Below, piece after piece: positions 23,991 to 36,956 of a DNA stretch of 64,000 bases. The notes beneath the pieces were generated by a model. The model was not told where the DNA came from and searched no databases. It saw nothing but the letters and a program-made list of their open reading frames with translations. The stretch spans positions 36,350,305-36,414,304 of the forward strand of contig NC_058158.1 in the NCBI RefSeq assembly GCF_020080835.1, in the 5' to 3' direction. The stretch's first letter is position 1, and each line of letters opens with the position of its first letter. This DNA comes from Cotesia glomerata. Lineage: Eukaryota; Arthropoda; Insecta; Hymenoptera; Braconidae. The translations under genes were made by a program, and so were the position numbers.

Positions 23991-25961
23991 TAGGGTAGGC
24001 CAAAAAAAACAATTTTTTTTTTCTTTAGCTGCCGCGAAAATATCGTCCAAGATGACGAAAAAAAAATTCTGGTAGAGTTTGAGCTCTTAATATCAATATC
24101 TAGAGGTGTCACATGGTGATTTTTGATATCTTATTTAAATAACATGGGAATTTTTTTTTTTTTTTGGAATTTTGATGTATCTCAACGAGTTATTGTGTTG
24201 TAAAAATAAATAGATATTTTTGTAGGAAATTGAACGGCCTACAAAAAAGGTCTGATATAATTTTTCGCTAAGTCAACTCGATTAAAAGTTATTCGCAGTT
24301 AAAGTTCAACTTAAAATAATATACGATGACTTTCACAATTTTTTTATACTTTTTAACAATAAAACGGCTTAAAATCATAAAACAACATATTTTTCGTGAT
24401 TTTTCTCGTTTTTACTTCCCAAAATTATTGAGAAAAACTTATTTTATATGATAACTTAGTCCCAATACGGATTGCGGGGGTGGGTGTTAACAATGAAAAT
24501 TTTAAATTTACTAGCTATAGTTCCTACAGACTTAATTTGGTAGTAGTCTTTTATTGGTCATGTAGAGATCATCTCAATACGGATTTCAATAAATTCTACT
24601 TCCTTTTCTGGGTACAGAAATAAAATTTGATAGAACCTCAAGAGAAACAGGAAATTCCAGAAATGGCCTCCAGGGTCAACCGATTTGAATATTTTTTTTT
24701 CTTAATAATTAGATATTAGCTAAAAACAAATTTCGCGATAATTCATTTTATATGCTGACTGTGTCAGAGAGATGTGTAGAATAGAAAAAATGTTGTTGTT
24801 TATAAACTAGGACTTTTTGAGACATGAAATTTAGGATAAGTCTATTGGGTTTCAATGAAATTTTCTAAAAATTTCCTTACAAAAATCGTCTCTCTGGCAG
24901 CAGGAGAAAAGTCATTGTAAGGTTTTTAAAACTTAATATTAATGATAGTTATTCAGTCAACGGACTAAGAATTTTACATACATGCATGGAAATAACATGT
25001 TATTTTTGCTGATCACATAACCGATAAATTTTTCTTATTGCGAGATTGTTCTTATCGCGGGTTTGTAACAGATGAAAATGAATGAATTTTCCAAACATTT
25101 GATATATAAAAAATAAATTTGGCTAATTATTTAAATAGAATTTGTAAAAAACATGTTAAATTTATTTTATATAAAAAATTGATGTCACTGAAAAAATTTT
25201 GAATAACAGAAAAATTCTTCGCACTTGAAGCTAATTAGATTTCAACTTCACTTATGAGACTTGCAATGACTTCAACTAAAACTTTCAATGCTCCATTTGG
25301 AATCTGTGCAAATCAAAACAATACTCCAATTAAATTTCAAGTCTAGATCTAAAAATGCAATTCTACAAAGCCCTCAGCGAAGCAAGTGGGTAACAGCAAA
25401 TTAATAAATAATAGATATAATCGCATCAAAAATCTTTACAGTACTTCCGACTACATTGAAATCAGTTTTCAACGCTTTTATTCGAATTGTGTGCTATATG
25501 ACATAAGTTTTTCTCAATAATTTTGGGAAGTAAAAACGAGAAAAACCACGAAAAATATGTTGTTTTATGGTTTTAAGCCGTTTTATTGTTAAAAAGTATA
25601 AAAAAATTGTGAAAGTCATCGTATATTATTTTAAGTTGAACTTTAACTGCGAATAACTTTTAATCGAGTTGACTTAGCGAAAAATTATATCAGACCTTTT
25701 TTGTAGGCCGTTCAATTTCCTACAAAAATATCTATTTATTTTTACAACACAATAACTCGTTGAGATACATCAAAATTCCAAAAAAAAAAAAAAAAAAATT
25801 TCCGTGTTATTTAAATAAGATATCAAAAATCACCATGTGACACCTCTAGATATTGATATTAAGAGCTCAAACTCTACCAGAATTTTTTTTTCGTCATCTT
25901 GGACGACATTTTCGCGGTAGCTAAAGAAAAAAAAATTAAAAGTTTTTTTTGGCCCACCCTA
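23991..25961. mobile_element. Non-autonomous hAT-like element with about 455-bp terminal inverted repeats
   Basis: Ends are TAGGGTAGGCC and GGCCCACCCTA. The arms 23991-24441 and 25502-25961 are near-identical inverted copies (for example the CTCTAGATATTGATATTAAG stretch appears on both sides). Flanks are ATATATAT and ATCTATAT, a probable 8-bp duplication. The internal 1.06 kb has no long open frame. It includes a fragment (about 25220-25410) related to the repeat in IFT57 intron 4, and a CCAGGGTCAACCG block at 24673 also found at the end of the AACTTCCCGC element. Confidence 0.85.
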
Positions 25962-25970
25962 ATCTATATA

Positions 25971-25972
<2 letters not shown>

Positions 25973-26025
<53 letters not shown>
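25973..26025. repeat. (TA)n microsatellite
   Basis: About 53 bp of nearly pure TA alternation lies between two hAT-like elements. The same kind of TA tract flanks 23787 and 23991, suggesting these elements inserted into or next to TA repeats. Confidence 0.95.
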
Positions 26026-26028
<3 letters not shown>

Positions 26029-26381
26029 GATGTGCCAAAATGTAACTTCCGTGGAGAACCTTTTAAAATTGGAATTTTAAGTTCCACTTTTAACAGCAGC
26101 TGTGTTTGGGCATTTCCTGAGATGTTTTGGAGTGAGATGATTCATTTGATTATTTATAGGATTTTTAACAGGAGATTTAATTGGGCACTTCCGGCCAAAT
26201 TTTGAATTTTCACCGGAAATGCCCAAACTAAGCTTCTGTTAAAAAATTCTGTGAAAATCAAATACTTCGTCTCACCCCAAAATATCTCAGGGAATGCCCA
26301 AACACAGCCCCTTTTAAAAGCGGAACTCAAAATTCCAATTTTAAAAGGTTCTCCACGGGAGTTACATTCTGGCACACCCTA
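26026..26381. mobile_element. Complete palindromic hAT-like MITE
   Basis: Ends are TAGGATGTGCC and GGCACACCCTA. The two arms (26026-26200 and about 26210-26381) are inverted copies of each other and of the half copy at 23787. An open frame crosses one arm (MPECNSRGEPFKIG...) and is matched in the other copies. The differences between copies are mostly amino-acid changing, so it is not evidence of a gene. Confidence 0.85.
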
Positions 26382-29300
26382 ATTAATATATATATATAAA
26401 TATTTATCTTGTCAATGTAAATTTTCATTAAAATAAATACATTTAAATTGTATATTGTGATGAAACAAAAATTTTGTTAGCTGCGTGCAGATTTTTGAGG
26501 AGTATTCAAATTAATAATTCAAAAGTTTGAATAATTCGCACACGCTGATGAAAAATAATAATTTAAATACTAGGAATAATTGTTGGAAAATTTGTTTCAT
26601 CAGAGAGTGTGACTGAATGGTAATAATAATGATCATAAATTATGCTCACACGCTTTTAAATTTAATCTTTATCAATAGGACACCAATTACTGTCTTAAAT
26701 ATAAGTATATGATATTTATAATTATAATTATAATAATAAAATTAATAATAATAACTAAAAAAATAAATAATAATTATTAAGTGTAGTGCAAACGGCCTAT
26801 TGACTACTCGTAGCTTAATCTGCTTTATTGTGATTCTGTGAAATAATTAGCAAGAGAATTAAACTTCTCTCTTGAACTTTCGTTTCTGCCATTCTAAAAA
26901 ATTTTTAATTAAAGCCCTACAAAATTACCCGGCAGTGCGTAAACTAATAGCGGGTTTTAATTAAAAAATATTTATCGATTTTCAATCTACGTACAAATGT
27001 AAACAAAAAAATAATTTTACAACGATTTCCGGTACCTGGCCGCTGTCAAACACTCGAATAAATTCTAATTATCAACGAGTATAAACCAAACGCTAAAGTA
27101 AATTATAAAAAAAAAAAAAATGTTAAATTAACAATTATCTTGTTTGTACTCACTCGATTGGGCTTGGAACAGGTTTTCATTTAATTGTTACTAAAATTAT
27201 TTTAATGGAGCACAAACTTATTAACAAAACTCTTATATCTAAACTCTGAAGGAAGTCCTTCTCGACTCTATGATAGTATCGAAGCTACGAAGTCTCTTTA
27301 GCAATTTAATTATACTTATACTTATAAATACTAAGCTAAGGACATTGATGAGATTCTGTTGAATTCTAAACCTCTCGATATTATTCTCATCAGTGTACGC
27401 CACTAAATTTATTTAAATGTATACGTATATTACAATAATTGTGGTAAATAATAACTATTTAATGTGTGGATGAATTAATGTTAACTAAAATTATTTTTAA
27501 GTATTTTGTAATTGCATTAACGCATGCACTGTCTAAACTGAATTTTTGAATAAATATAAAAAAAAAATTATGATTAAAAATTAAAACAAAAATCTTTTGA
27601 CAGTGTTTGTGTAAATTAATAGTATTTAAAAAAAAGCTGCTACCGTTTATTTATTGCAGCAATTGTAGGAATGAGTGATGTCGGTAATGTTATTTAGTTA
27701 TTAATAAAAATAAAAGTTGTTTTTATTTATAATAATCTGACAATAATAATTATTTTTTTTTGTTAAATTAAATTTATTATTTAAAAAATGTCTTCCATTT
27801 CTGGGTTTAATTAACAGTAACAAAGTGCATACAGTAATAATATTTATAAAGATTTTTTTTGTCTTTGATATGAAAGTATATTTATAACTTGCTATTTTTC
27901 CGATGGGATGAGATTCTTTACATTGATTAAACACTTCTTAATTTAGATGTTTACAGTCGACGCTTTAATTATTGTTATTATTATAAATTATAATTATTAC
28001 ATAAAACGACCGACAATAACTTGATAAGCGTTTACCTTTTAGCGAAGGAATTGCTTTGCTGTGCAGCTATTTGAATAAATGTCGGTAGAAAAAAACGTAT
28101 ATTACAAAGATAAAGGATAAAAAACGTTAATTCAATAAATAAATAAAATAAAAATAACACTGTGTTTTCTCACGTGCTCCATAGTTATAGATAAATCTAT
28201 TTATAGTATATACACTACCATGTATACTTTATATTAATTAATTAATTAATTAATTATACATTCATATAAACTTATACATAAACATATTTATATATTTTAA
28301 GATGAAAGTACATAATCGTTACATCATAAATTATTATAAAAAATTATTAAGGAAAATTATTTATAATTGTAACCGTATTTTTTAAATGGATAAAAATTTA
28401 ATTGAATACTTTTTTTTTCAATATTTAAAAAAATTTTTTTGTATTTCCTTATTATAATATTTAATTTTTAAAAAAATTATAAAATTTTTTTTTTTATAAC
28501 TTTTTTCAAAAGACTTGATTTTCAAAAATTTTTCAATAATTATTTTATAATTTAAAAATTTTTTTCAGTAATTAAAAAAAATGAGTTCCTTTTTATAAAT
28601 ATTTAATTATATTAAAAAAAAAATGTTTTCATTGAAAAATTGCCAAGGACAGTGACGAAAATTTGAGATCAGTATCGAATCGTAAAAAAATTGTACTGAT
28701 AAAAAAAAAGTAGTTGAAAAATCCAGCCAAGATAAATTGGCACGTAAAAAAAATACTTAATTTTACCAACAATTTAATTAATTTTATAAGCATTTGAAAT
28801 TTATTTTTAGGATCAGATACTTAAATAATTATAATAGTAGTCATAATATAATATCCTGAAATTTGTTTGTAATTAATTAAAGTATTGATTATATTCCAAT
28901 TGAGCGACAAGCCCTACGGATATACGCCAGCATATTAGAGACGGAATTATGTGCGAAAGAAAAAGTAAAGAAATCAAGTAGAAATCATCCTATAATTTTC
29001 TCTCAGACTCACTTGTGCCTTGCCCTCGAGTACTCCTCATACTTTTGTCAGTGAAAATTGTACGATAAAAAAAAAAACTTGCTCTTTCTGTCAATCTGAC
29101 TCTATGCAGTAGCAAGAGCTAGATAAACAAATTTTAAATAAAAGATTAGAGTAATTAATAAAACTAAAAAACTTGTTCGATGTTCGATGTTTGCTTCTAT
29201 CGTAAGTTTCTCTATTATTTTATCACTAAAACGTGCGTACTTGTTAGACGATAGTTAGTTAAAAAATAAAAAAAAATGTATCGATAAAGCATGTAAATTA

Positions 29301-30601
29301 GTGGCAAGGCGCGATTTTAATGTAAAATTTAAATGTTCGAGGTTTTTATTTATCAATTACTTGTTGTAAATGTTTATTTTTAAAAAAGTATAAATAAGTA
29401 TAAGATGGTTTTTACGTCGAAGAAATTGAGAAATAATCTCTGAGGAGATTTTATAAAATTTGTGACAGGATAAAACTGTGACTTACTCGGTAGTTTATTG
29501 TACTGGTTAGTAATTAGATTAGTTAGAAAAATCGTTACCTGCTATATATGGGAATAAAAGTCACTTCTAAATATTATACTACTACTGTGTATCTGTAAGA
29601 TAATTAATTATAATTAATGACTACTAATTACACTGTATATTCAATATTGTACGACGTATGGATAACGAATATTATATTAATGGCTAAATCATACTGTAAA
29701 GTCAAAAACATAGCATTTAAATAAATAATTCACTGTTGTAAAAAATTTATTTCATTGAGAATTTTCCTTTTTTCTCCGTCCATCTTACGGCATTAAATAA
29801 ATATTATTATTTTTAGAGAAATTATTAATTTTGATTAATTTTAATTAATTTACAAGCATGTATGGATAATACTCACATTCCACGCTTGTAAAGGTGGACC
29901 ATATTAAGAACTCCGCTGTCCATCTTACGGCTTAAAACAAATTTTATTTTGTTTAAGATATTTTAAATTAATTTTTTTGTTAAATTAATTTTTTTATTAA
30001 ATTAATTTTTTTTTAAATTAATTTTTCTTTCGTTTTCCGTTTAGTTGATTAATATTTTATTAGTTAGTTTTTTTTTTAATAAATTTAATTTTAATACCGA
30101 ATAGCTTTTTTTAAATTTAAACTTTATGGTTGAAAAAAAAATTTTTTTCAATTGCGCAAAAAGAATTTTGAAAATTCTCCAAGTATATTTATAGCAATAA
30201 TTAAATTAGTTATTAGTAAATAACTTTTCTTTAAATTATGTCTGCTGCAATCATAATCTTTTTTTTTTTGTAATAGTAACAATTAATATAATTTTTTTTT
30301 TTTTTACAAGTTTTATTATTAACATTTAATTTTTGTCGTTAATAATTAATAGTCAATATTTTTAATATTTTTGTATTTATAAATGATGTAATAAATAACT
30401 TAATTTACAGAAATTATTCAATAATCATACAGTTACATTTATAGTTATATAATATTTAATAAAAATAAATTTACTGAGTTAATTATTCCACGTGTAAACC
30501 TTAAATTTAAAAACTTTGGTAATTTTTTAAAATTCTTAAACGTATAGTACTTTTGTAAGCTTAACATTTTTTATTATAATTTTTTATAACTTCAATAACA
30601 A
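26382..30601. other. Gene-free AT-rich stretch between PLC-beta and the JHAMT-like gene
   Basis: I find no gene here. The DNA is dominated by AT tracts, (TTAA)n near 28235-28255, and runs of TTAAATTAATTTTTT at 29960-30025. The word TCCATCTTACGGC occurs twice (about 29779 and 29918), which suggests a small local duplication. Slightly less AT-rich patches at 28900-29110 hold no frame of interest. Confidence 0.5.
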
Positions 30602-32459
30602 TCATATCATTTTGGAAAAACTATTCAATGGTTTTCTAAAATAAGCAATCAGTACTTCGTACCTATCGAGAACACTGTACCCCGTAGATTTATTTTTATG
30701 GCTCTCAAATATTATTTTGTGCTCGGCTACTTCTTTAGTGATCGCGGTGTTGAACTCGTCTCTTAAATTCTCCGGTATTCTGTTGAGGAAGGGGTTGATT
30801 GCGATTACGTGTTCTGTAAAAATATAAATTAATTTTATTAATTATATACTTTACGGGTCTAATGTATAAACTTGTGATTTTTCAAAGAAAAAAAAAATAC
30901 TTTGTAAAATTTCCATGTTTGTAAAAACGTAAGTTTTCTCTCTGTTACTGCAGTGCAATACTTCAAAGCCAACTTCTTCTAAAATTTTCTTCAGCGAAGC
31001 GCGCGGGTTAGAACAGCTTTGAAATGGCGGAACGTATTTTAACACATCCTGTTTGTATAATAATTGAATTTTTTTTTTAGTATTTAATTATTAATTATAA
31101 TTTGTTATTTTGTCTTTGATGTTTAAATACCTCCATATAAGATTTGTAGCGTGGGTTTGTCTGAAATTTTATGAAAGCGTCAAATCCACTGTTGTAAGAC
31201 AGAAACATTACAAGGGAACGTCCTCCCGGTCGAAGAAGCTGATAAATGTTTTTTAAAGTCAATCTGCAATTTTAATTAATTTATTTATACCACCAATAAA
31301 CTTTTTTTTTGCAAATAAATAATAAGTAAATATTGAAATTTTTTTCCACTAAATTTAATCAAAATTTCAATTTCAAATTTCAAAATTCTTTTTTTTTATT
31401 TCAAAAAAATTATTTTTATAAATTTGAACTTTTTTATCCAAAGGATGAAAAATATAAAAAAATCGAAAAAGAACTTTCTTATCATTTTTTCTTACAATTT
31501 TTTCATATCTTCAATATTTAAATCATCATTTTAATTATAAACTTTAATCATTTTTTTGTAGTAAAAAATTTTTTCTTATAAATTTTGACTTAATTTTTTT
31601 CTCAAAAGAAAGGTATGAAAAAATTATTCAATTTTTCTATAAAAAAAAACTTTCCTAAAAAAAATTTTTTTTCATATCTTCAATATTTAAATCATCATTT
31701 TAATTCTAAACTTTAGTAATTTTTTTGTAGTAAAAAATGTTTTCTTATAAATTTTGACTTAATTTTTTTCTCAAAAGAAAGGTATGAAAAAATTAATAAA
31801 TTTTTCTATAGCAAAAAACCTTCTTAAAAAAATTTTTTTTTCATATCTTCAATATTTAAATCATCATTTTAATTCTAAACTTTATTAATTTTTTTGTAGT
31901 AAAAAATGTTTTCTTATAAATTTTGACTTAAGTTTTTTCTCAAAAGAAAGGTATGAAAAAATTAATAAATTTTTGCTATAGAAAAAAAAATTTCCTAAAA
32001 ATATTTTTTTTTCATATTTTTAAAATTTAAATAAATAACATAATTTCAATGTAAAATTTTGAAACTAATTTTTGACAGTAAAAATAATTACCTCATATCC
32101 TGACACCAATGAAGGCAATAAAACGACAAAGCATTATCATATTTCTCGATTTCTTTAATCGGAAGTTCATCAGTCTCGATGTTCAGTTTAAAAAACGACA
32201 GCCTTTTTTCGTCACGGTACCTTTTTTTGGTAGATTCAATCATCGAGTCCGAAATATCTGCGCCGACGACCACGCTTTCGGCTGGTAATTTTGGCAAGAT
32301 CAATTCTTTGGTTACGTGACCAGGACCGCAACCAATGTCAATGCACTTGCCGTACATCGAGGATATTTCGTCCGCGAATTCCTCGATAATTTCGCTCGCA
32401 TCCCTTCGTTGCAAGGAGTACCCGTCGATGTATGATTCACTGTCAAATGCCTTCTCCAT
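30602..32459 (-). CDS. Juvenile hormone acid O-methyltransferase-like protein, 4 exons
   Basis: A class I SAM-dependent methyltransferase of the insect JHAMT type; the named enzyme methylates farnesoic or JH acid in the last steps of juvenile hormone synthesis. Minus-strand exons are 32459-32092, 31263-31131, 31048-30901 and 30813-30602, GT-AG and in phase, giving 286 aa (JHAMTs are about 280). Motif I is CIDIGCGPGHVT (residues 39-50), the acidic residue that binds the SAM ribose is in VVVGADIS (D68), and FYCLHWCQDMR plus LLRPGGRSLVMF (post-motif region) follow. The C-terminal half has the family's VLIAYFRKPL-like end near LDRYEVLIAYF. Insects often carry several JHAMT paralogues, so the substrate cannot be fixed from sequence. 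A TATA box and initiator lie 105-140 bp upstream. Intron 1 holds a tandem repeat. AATAAA on the minus strand at about 30578 could be the polyadenylation signal. Confidence 0.88.
31504..32030. repeat. 169-bp tandem repeat in intron 1 of the JHAMT-like gene
   Basis: The word CATATCTTCAATATTTAAAT recurs at 31504, 31673 and 31842, and in a decayed form at 32013, giving a period of 169, 169 and 171 bp. Each unit also contains TTGTAGTAAAAAAT, TTATAAATTTTGACTTAA and CTCAAAAGAAAGGTATGAAA. Three full units fill most of the intron. The high similarity suggests recent expansion. Confidence 0.9.
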
Positions 32460-32561
32460 TATTTTTATAAATTACTTTATTGCTTTAGATACTGAGGTAC
32501 TTTTTAAAAACTTTTAGGCTGGTATAGTGTAACGCCGTATTATCACAAAAGACTAAATTTG

Positions 32562-32600
32562 AACTGATAATTTACTGGCCCGGTCCTCGGTATATATATA
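32562..32600 (-). promoter_or_regulatory. TATA box and initiator of the JHAMT-like gene
   Basis: On the minus strand TATATATATA (32600-32591) is followed 24 bp later by TCAGTT (32567-32562), an exact arthropod initiator (TCAKTY). The A of the initiator lies 35 bp from the first T of the TATA run, so a TATA within the run sits at the normal -31/-30 position. This predicts a start at 32565 and a leader of about 106 nt without intron. A TATA promoter fits a stage- or tissue-regulated enzyme. Confidence 0.55.
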
Positions 32601-34622
32601 CCAAGTCCCACCTCCTATTCGATATCTTAGCCACCGTTATTATCTACAATGCTTTATTTTTGTAACAACCAAGGACTAGTGTATGAATTACTATTAAAAA
32701 AAAAAAAACGGCAATAGAATAGAACTATAAATATGGTGACACGATGAATAACTTTACGATAAAATATTACGACGATAAAAATATCCATCGATAAAATATT
32801 CTTTTAGAAAATTAACACTTATAAATCTATAAATAAAAGAAATGAAAACAGAAAACAATTATATTAATGACAGAAAAATAACAATAAAATAATTAATAAA
32901 AGTAATTATTACAAAATTATAATATTAATAAATATATGGTCGGATATTTTCTCTTTGGTATTTTTTTATTACAATAAATTTTATGACGTAAAATTATTTC
33001 CCAATAAAAATAAAGTTAAAATACTTCGGAAATTTAATGTTTTAATTTTTTTAACGAATACATAATTGTAAAAAAGTGTTTCTTTTTTTTTTTATGTAAA
33101 TAATTTTCACTCTTTTACAATAATTTTCTAATTTTGATAATATATTTATTATATTATAAATTGTAAATTAAAATATAAAGGATTATAATTTGTCCCTAGT
33201 TCAAGATCAAGATAAATGAAATTTTTGGGTGAGGTCATATTCTCTGTCTATCAAAAATGATCATTGTAACCATAGTCAACATTTCTTTTAGTATGGTATC
33301 TAATGGTGGCTTAGTTATACATTGTCAGTCACTTATCTTTTGTTATCTAATTTTGTTTTATTAATGCCTTATTTCCTAGTACAATCATAAATATAATACT
33401 AATCTAGTAACCCACAGTCGTTGAGGCAGTAAATATATACTGAGAAAAACATTCTCTGGATTAAAAATAAATTTTATTTTGATCGGAAATTTTTTTTTCT
33501 TGATTCAAAATAGTTTTATTTATTCGAGAATTTTTATCTTGAATCTTATTTTAATAAACAAACATGAACTCTGACATTTTTATCGGTTTTACGAAATCTA
33601 TACATCGAAAAAAACACAATATTATTTGATAGTTTACTCCAATATAAATTGATAATTTGATTAGATAAACTTAGTTGATGATTACTAGATGTTTTCGAGA
33701 TTGCAGAGCACGATTAGCCTTAAGTAAACAAAATTTCAAGTCTTAAAAAAATAGGATTGTTTATTTGTTGATCATTGTTTATTTCAACACTGAGAATTTC
33801 TTAGCGAAATAATAACATTAAAAAAATCTTTTCAACGTTTCCATCAAGCTCTTAGTAACTTGCAGTCGCTTTGCGACTGCCAAAAATGACGAATTACGAA
33901 CATAAAAACTTTTGATTAATGATTTTATGGTATTTCTAACTACAATTCTAATCACAATATATAGAGTTTAAACTTTTGAAATAAATTTTGAATAATATTG
34001 TAAATAATATCTATTATATCAATATACTATTCAAAACTCCTCCAAAAACTTAATTTCTGATGATACTAAATTTGACTACACAAAACCATTTTATAATAAA
34101 GATATTCCCGTCACAAAATTATTATTATTTCCTTAATTATATGGATTAATATTTGATATGTATGACCACATTCATCTGTAAAAAAACAATATAAGTGGAT
34201 AATCAAATTTTATCTAGCTTGAAATTCAAATCTATTTATAATTAATCTGAAAACGTATCCTGATAAATTAATTATCGCTGAAAAAAAATATTTTGAACCT
34301 TGAAAAGATATAAATTTAGATTAAGATTTTTCCAACTATACATGGAAAAAAATTTGTAGAAATAATTAAAATTTTCACATCATAATATAGGATCAGACTT
34401 TTAATATTTTGACTTTTATAATTTTACATTTTAAAATTTACGATGTTGAATGGTGAAATTTTGTAAATACTAACTATTTTTATACACATTTCTACGATAT
34501 AACATCATAAATTTTGAAGCGTAAAATTATGGAAGTAAAGATATTGAAGCCTGGTCCTGTATGTGACAATTATAATATTTCCTACAGTTTGTTTCTGTGT
34601 ACTTGATTAGAAAAAAAATCTA
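32601..34622. other. AT-rich stretch upstream of the JHAMT-like gene
   Basis: No coding feature is supported. Around 33430-33560 there are decayed CTTGATTC-type words, probably an old copy of the word-array MITE family. The remainder is unique AT-rich sequence. Confidence 0.45.
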
Positions 34623-34844
34623 CTCAGAAAAAAAATTAACTTGATTCAAGAGAAAAATTCGTGAACCAAGAATATAATTTTGAAGAGAGTAATTGTCTTG
34701 AATCAAGACGAAAAATTCTTGAATTAAGTAAAATTTCCTTAAATCGAGAAAAATTTTCTTAAATCAAGAATTTTTCTACTCAAACCAAGAATATTGAGCT
34801 CTTCAAAAATATACACTTGATTCAAGAACATTTTTTTTCTGCGT
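34623..34844. mobile_element. Word-array MITE (CTTGATTCAAG family), copy 1
   Basis: Begins CTCAGAAAAAAAAATTAACT and ends TTTTTTTTCTGCGT. The interior repeats near-palindromic words of the type CTTGATTCAAGA, TCTTGAATCAAGAC and TTAAATCAAGAATTTTTC about every 20-30 bp. It is very similar to 61814-62036 along its full length. Confidence 0.75.
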
Positions 34845-35025
34845 ATTTTATCATATAAATATGCCGGAGACAAAATTGTCCTTATTTTCTTAATTATGTA
34901 AATAATTTATGAGTGAAAAATATATGGGTTGAGTAAATCTGAATATCACGAAATATAAATTTTCCTTTTGATTGACATACATGTCTATACATATTGGCTG
35001 ATGAATTTTTTACAATGATGGGTAT

Positions 35026-36956
35026 ATACGGAAAAAAATTAACTGTTGCTGTAACAGGAGGCAGTAATGTTGCAGCAACAGGAAAAAATCCTGTTGCAGC
35101 AACAGAATTTCCCTGCAGCTGCAACATGACTGCCTCCTGTTACAGCAACAAGATTTTCCTGTAGCTGCAACAGGATAAAGTTCTGTTGCAGCAACAGGAT
35201 TACTACTGTTATTGCGACTTAATAGTAAAATATAGTTGGGTCATTCCATGTCAAATTGACCTACAGTTGGAATTGACCCCTTTTGATTTAGATAAATCTT
35301 GATCAGAAATTTTCTTTTATCATATAACGAACTTCTGCCAGACGAAAAAAAATTAAAAAATTTTATTCAAAAGATATGCAAATTAATAATTTCGCTATTT
35401 TTTTAGTTTTTTAATTTTGTTTTTGGAATATCTCGAACGTTATTATAGATACGGGAATGGCTTTTCGTTTGTTTAAAAGGGGACACTTGGGGCTATTGAA
35501 AAAAAATATTTTGAAAAATACCAAATTTGTTAAATTTTGAATTTTTGAAAATCGTCAAAAATCTCGATTGACATTACAGTTTTGGCTCAATTTTTTTTTG
35601 TATAGTACCTTGTACTGATCTTAAAAGACCCTGAAATTTTTAGAACTGTGTGTTTTTTTTTAAATATGAGTTTTTGAATTTCAAAAAAAAATTTTTTCTT
35701 GTTTTTTGCAACTTTTAAATAAGGTAAAGTTATGCAGATAAATAATATTGTAATTTTGAGCATTAAAAAATTAAATGCACGACGTGGAAGTATTAAATAA
35801 TAAATTAATTTTAATTTTTTTTTATTTTTTTGGAGTAATCCTAAAGTCAGGCTTAATATATAATATAGTTTCTTATTTTTTTTTAACGCATGATATATTT
35901 TGTCCGTTTCTTCACTTCAATAACAGTTTTTAACGTCAAATAACTCAAACAGATATAAATTTCCAATAAAAATCAGAAATCATGTGATGAGAATATCAAT
36001 TTTGTTTTGTTTTTTCGAATACTTGTTTACTTACAAATTTCTGCACATTAATGTTGCTCAATCTCAAATTTCATATCATTTCCATCTTAAAAAGACGATA
36101 AATGGCGTCGAAAAATTTAAATGAAGTAAAAAAACGACGAATAACAATTATATCATGCGTTAAGCCTGACTTTAAGATTACTTCAAAAAAATAAAAAAAA
36201 GTTAAAATTATTTTATTATTTAATATTTCCACTTCGTGCATTTAATTTTTAAATGCTCAAAATTACAATACTATGTATCTGCATAACTTTACCTTATTTA
36301 AAAGTTGCAAAAAACAAGAAAAAATTTTTTTTTGAAATTCAAAAATTCATATTTAAAAAAAAACACAGTTCTAAAAATTTCAGGGTCTTTTAAGATCAGT
36401 ACAAGGTACTATACAAAAAAAAATTGAGCCAAAATTTTAATGCCAATCGAGATTTTTGACGATTTAAAAAAATTTTTAATTTGACAAGTTTGGCATTTTT
36501 CAAAATTTTTTTCCAAAATATTTTTCTTTTTCAATAGCCCCAAGCATCCCCTTTCAAACAAACGAAAGGCCATTCTCGTATCTATAATAACGTTCGAGAT
36601 ATTCCAAAAACAAAATTAAAAAACTAAAAAAATAGCGAAATTATTAATTTGCATATCTTTTGAATAAAATTTTTTAATTTTTTTTCGTCTGGCAGAAGTT
36701 CGTTATATGATAAAAGAAAATTTCTGATCAAAATTTATCAAAATCAAAAGGGGTCAATTCCAACTGTAGGTCAATTTGACATGGAATGACCCAACTATAT
36801 TTTACTATTAAGTCGCAATAACAGTAGTAATCCTGTTGGAGCTACAGGAAAATCCTGTTGCTGTAACAGGATTTTTTCCTGTTGCTGCAACATGAGGCAG
36901 TCATGTTGCAGCTGCAGGGAAATCCTGTTGCAACAACAGTTAATTTTTTTCCGTGT
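35026..36956. mobile_element. 1.93-kb foldback element (CTGTTGC word arrays)
   Basis: Left arm 35026-about 35860 and right arm about 36158-36956 are inverted copies, about 0.8 kb each, joined by about 300 bp. The ends read ACGGAAAAAAATTAACTGTTG. The outer 200 bp of each arm is an array of the near-palindrome CTGTTGC(A/T)GCAACAG with variants. Further in, both arms carry GGGTCATTCCATGTCAAATT, then a long AT-rich shared sequence. There is no open frame of interest. It may be one compound element or a word-array element around an inner one. Confidence 0.85.

Noticed and set aside
23793..23993. A conserved open frame (MPKCNSRGEPFKIG...) present in three copies of the hAT-like MITE (19719, 23793 and 26375 on the minus strand).
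   Set aside because: The differences between copies are mostly amino-acid changing, the frame follows from the palindromic arm itself, and no domain is visible. It is a by-product of repeat similarity.
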